Shown piece after piece: positions 63,301 through 64,000 of a stretch of 64,000 nt of DNA (position 1 is the stretch's first letter; each line of letters starts with the position of its first letter). The stretch spans positions 12,355 to 76,354 of the forward strand of contig JBAWVS010000006.1 of the NCBI GenBank assembly GCA_037147175.1, in the 5' to 3' direction. The position numbers were made by a program, and so were the translations under genes. The DNA comes from a bacterium (GTDB taxonomy: Bacteria; Cyanobacteriota; Vampirovibrionia; Gastranaerophilales; UBA9971). The notes beneath the pieces are model-generated. The model worked only from the letters and a program-made list of their open reading frames with translations, was not told the DNA's origin and made no database searches.

Positions 63301-64000
63301 TTACTTGTCCCCTGTTACTTTATTTTTAACCCAAACTGCTGTTTTCGCCATTCCCGTTAAAATTGCCGCATCTGCAACATAAGTGCCAAAAGCCATTAAA
63401 AGAATTTTATTGTGTTCTTTTTTTATTGCTTCAGTCATTAATTTTGATTTTTCTGTAAATTTAAAGGCTCTTAATGAAGCAAGGACTTCTTCCACAAGTG
63501 AAAGCAGCGATAGCACTGCAATTGTAAGTCCGATACGTTCTTTTACAAAGTCTTTTGTTTTTGTCAAAAAAGTTTTATTTTCAGGATTATTATTTTCTTT
63601 TTTGTGGAACATAGCAGTAAGTATAGCCAGAGGCGTTAAAACAAGAGAAGAGACTATTTTAAGCCTTAAAGGTATTCTTGTAAAAAAGTTTTTATTTTTA
63701 TTAATTGCATGACCTATTTCATGAAGTAAAGATCCCGTTCTTCCGCTAATTACATAGTTAAAACTCGGATTATAACCACCATATTTTATACCGCTCTGTA
63801 TTTTTAATTTTAAATCAGGTATTGTTCCTATTAATAAATAAGAGATATCTGAAAGTTTATTAAGAAGAACTATACTTCTCAGTGTTAATTTTTTCATAAC
63901 AGACATATTATTGATCGATTTAATTGTTTCTTCCGAAACTTCTTTTATAGATTGTTTTAATTTTTCTTCGCTTGATGCATCAACTATTCTTATTCCTTTA
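63301..64000 (-). CDS. Membrane zincin, C-terminal part
   Basis: The frame is open to the right edge, so the N-terminal part lies outside the window. The visible 232 residues include a basic stretch, a segment with HEIGH (HExxH zinc motif) in SLLHEIGHAINKNKNFF, then hydrophobic stretches (RLKIVSSLVLTPLAILTAM; IGLTIAVLSLLSL) and VEEVLASLRAFKF, where Glu may be the third ligand. Not a family I can name. The Met codons near position 63906 are internal candidates only. No ribosome site was used because the true start is not visible. Confidence 0.7.
   Translation of the reverse strand, partial: KGIRIVDASSEEKLKQSIKEVSEETIKSINNMSVMKKLTLRSIVLLNKLSDISYLLIGTIPDLKLKIQSGIKYGGYNPSFNYVISGRTGSLLHEIGHAINKNKNFFTRIPLRLKIVSSLVLTPLAILTAMFHKKENNNPENKTFLTKTKDFVKERIGLTIAVLSLLSLVEEVLASLRAFKFTEKSKLMTEAIKKEHNKILLMAFGTYVADAAILTGMAKTAVWVKNKVTGDK

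Noticed and set aside
1-64000. CRISPR arrays, insertion sequences, rRNA genes, riboswitches and replication origin
   Set aside because: I looked for regular direct repeats, terminal inverted repeats with transposase motifs, rRNA signatures, common riboswitch cores and dnaA-box clusters, and saw none that I could support.

Overview
This AT-rich, gene-dense window of about 64 kb is chromosomal and mostly housekeeping. I see no rRNA, CRISPR array, insertion sequence, prophage or obvious transfer island. The best guess for the source is a non-photosynthetic, host- or sediment-associated anaerobe of the Melainabacteria / Gastranaerophilales type (sister to Cyanobacteria). This is inference. It rests on AT-rich codon use, a GH57 + DUF3536 enzyme, a ThyX-type thymidylate synthase, an Rrf2 regulator next to an iron-sulfur protein, type IV pseudopilins and RlpA (diderm-like envelope traits), and no photosynthesis or respiratory-chain genes. 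A deep-branching Firmicute or another diderm anaerobe is not excluded.

Layout. 1-2711 (+): the end of an RlpA-like protein, then ruvB and a YibE/F membrane protein. 2708-9947 (-): ruvA-tyrA-gmk-coaBC-nif3-mtaB, preceded by an APC amino-acid permease. 10251-14279 (-): two WYL regulators in tandem, NAD synthetase and tRNA-Ser. 14390-23022 (mostly +): a secreted phosphoesterase, a GAF-GAF-GGDEF diguanylate cyclase, mannose-1-phosphate guanylyltransferase (-), a SulP transporter and the GH57 enzyme. 23033-26827 (-): a duplicated small protein, pyruvate kinase, QueE and a J-domain chaperone. 27020-31398 (mostly +): two lineage-specific proteins, PurU, a double GNAT protein (-) and YajQ. 31463-34633 (-): tRNA-Met, prmC-prfA, thyX and rpmE. 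34815-37291 (+): trpB-tyrS. 37269-41287 (-): a membrane zincin and a two-unit M16 peptidase in one operon. 41498-42494 (+): a YqjD/YqjE-like envelope trio. 42529-51307 (-): rpsP, a TPR-NHL protein, rnhB-ylqF-rplS, galT, a TPR metallopeptidase and a polar amino-acid ABC transporter. 51606-55936: ylqD-rimM (+), two small unknown genes (-), trmD-uppP-TIGR02757 (+). 55939-59343 (-): four overlapping pseudopilin genes. 59550-60832 (+): Rrf2 regulator and ferredoxin-like protein. 60861-64000 (-): a Ski2-like helicase and the C-terminal part of another membrane zincin.

How the genes fit together. Translation and RNA processing dominate (RF1 and its methylase, RpsP, RplS, RpmE, RimM, TrmD, MtaB, QueE, TyrS, RNase HII, YlqF). 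The usual rpsP-ylqD-rimM-trmD-rplS operon is broken into pieces spread over about 12 kb. A second theme is metalloproteolysis: four predicted zinc peptidases, three of them HExxH proteins I cannot place in a named family. The clearest regulatory signals are a perfect 11-bp inverted repeat over the rrf2 promoter with a related half-site before the neighbouring iron-sulfur gene, a perfect 12-bp inverted repeat before the M16 operon, and a 9-G homopolymer between trmD and a divergent small gene.
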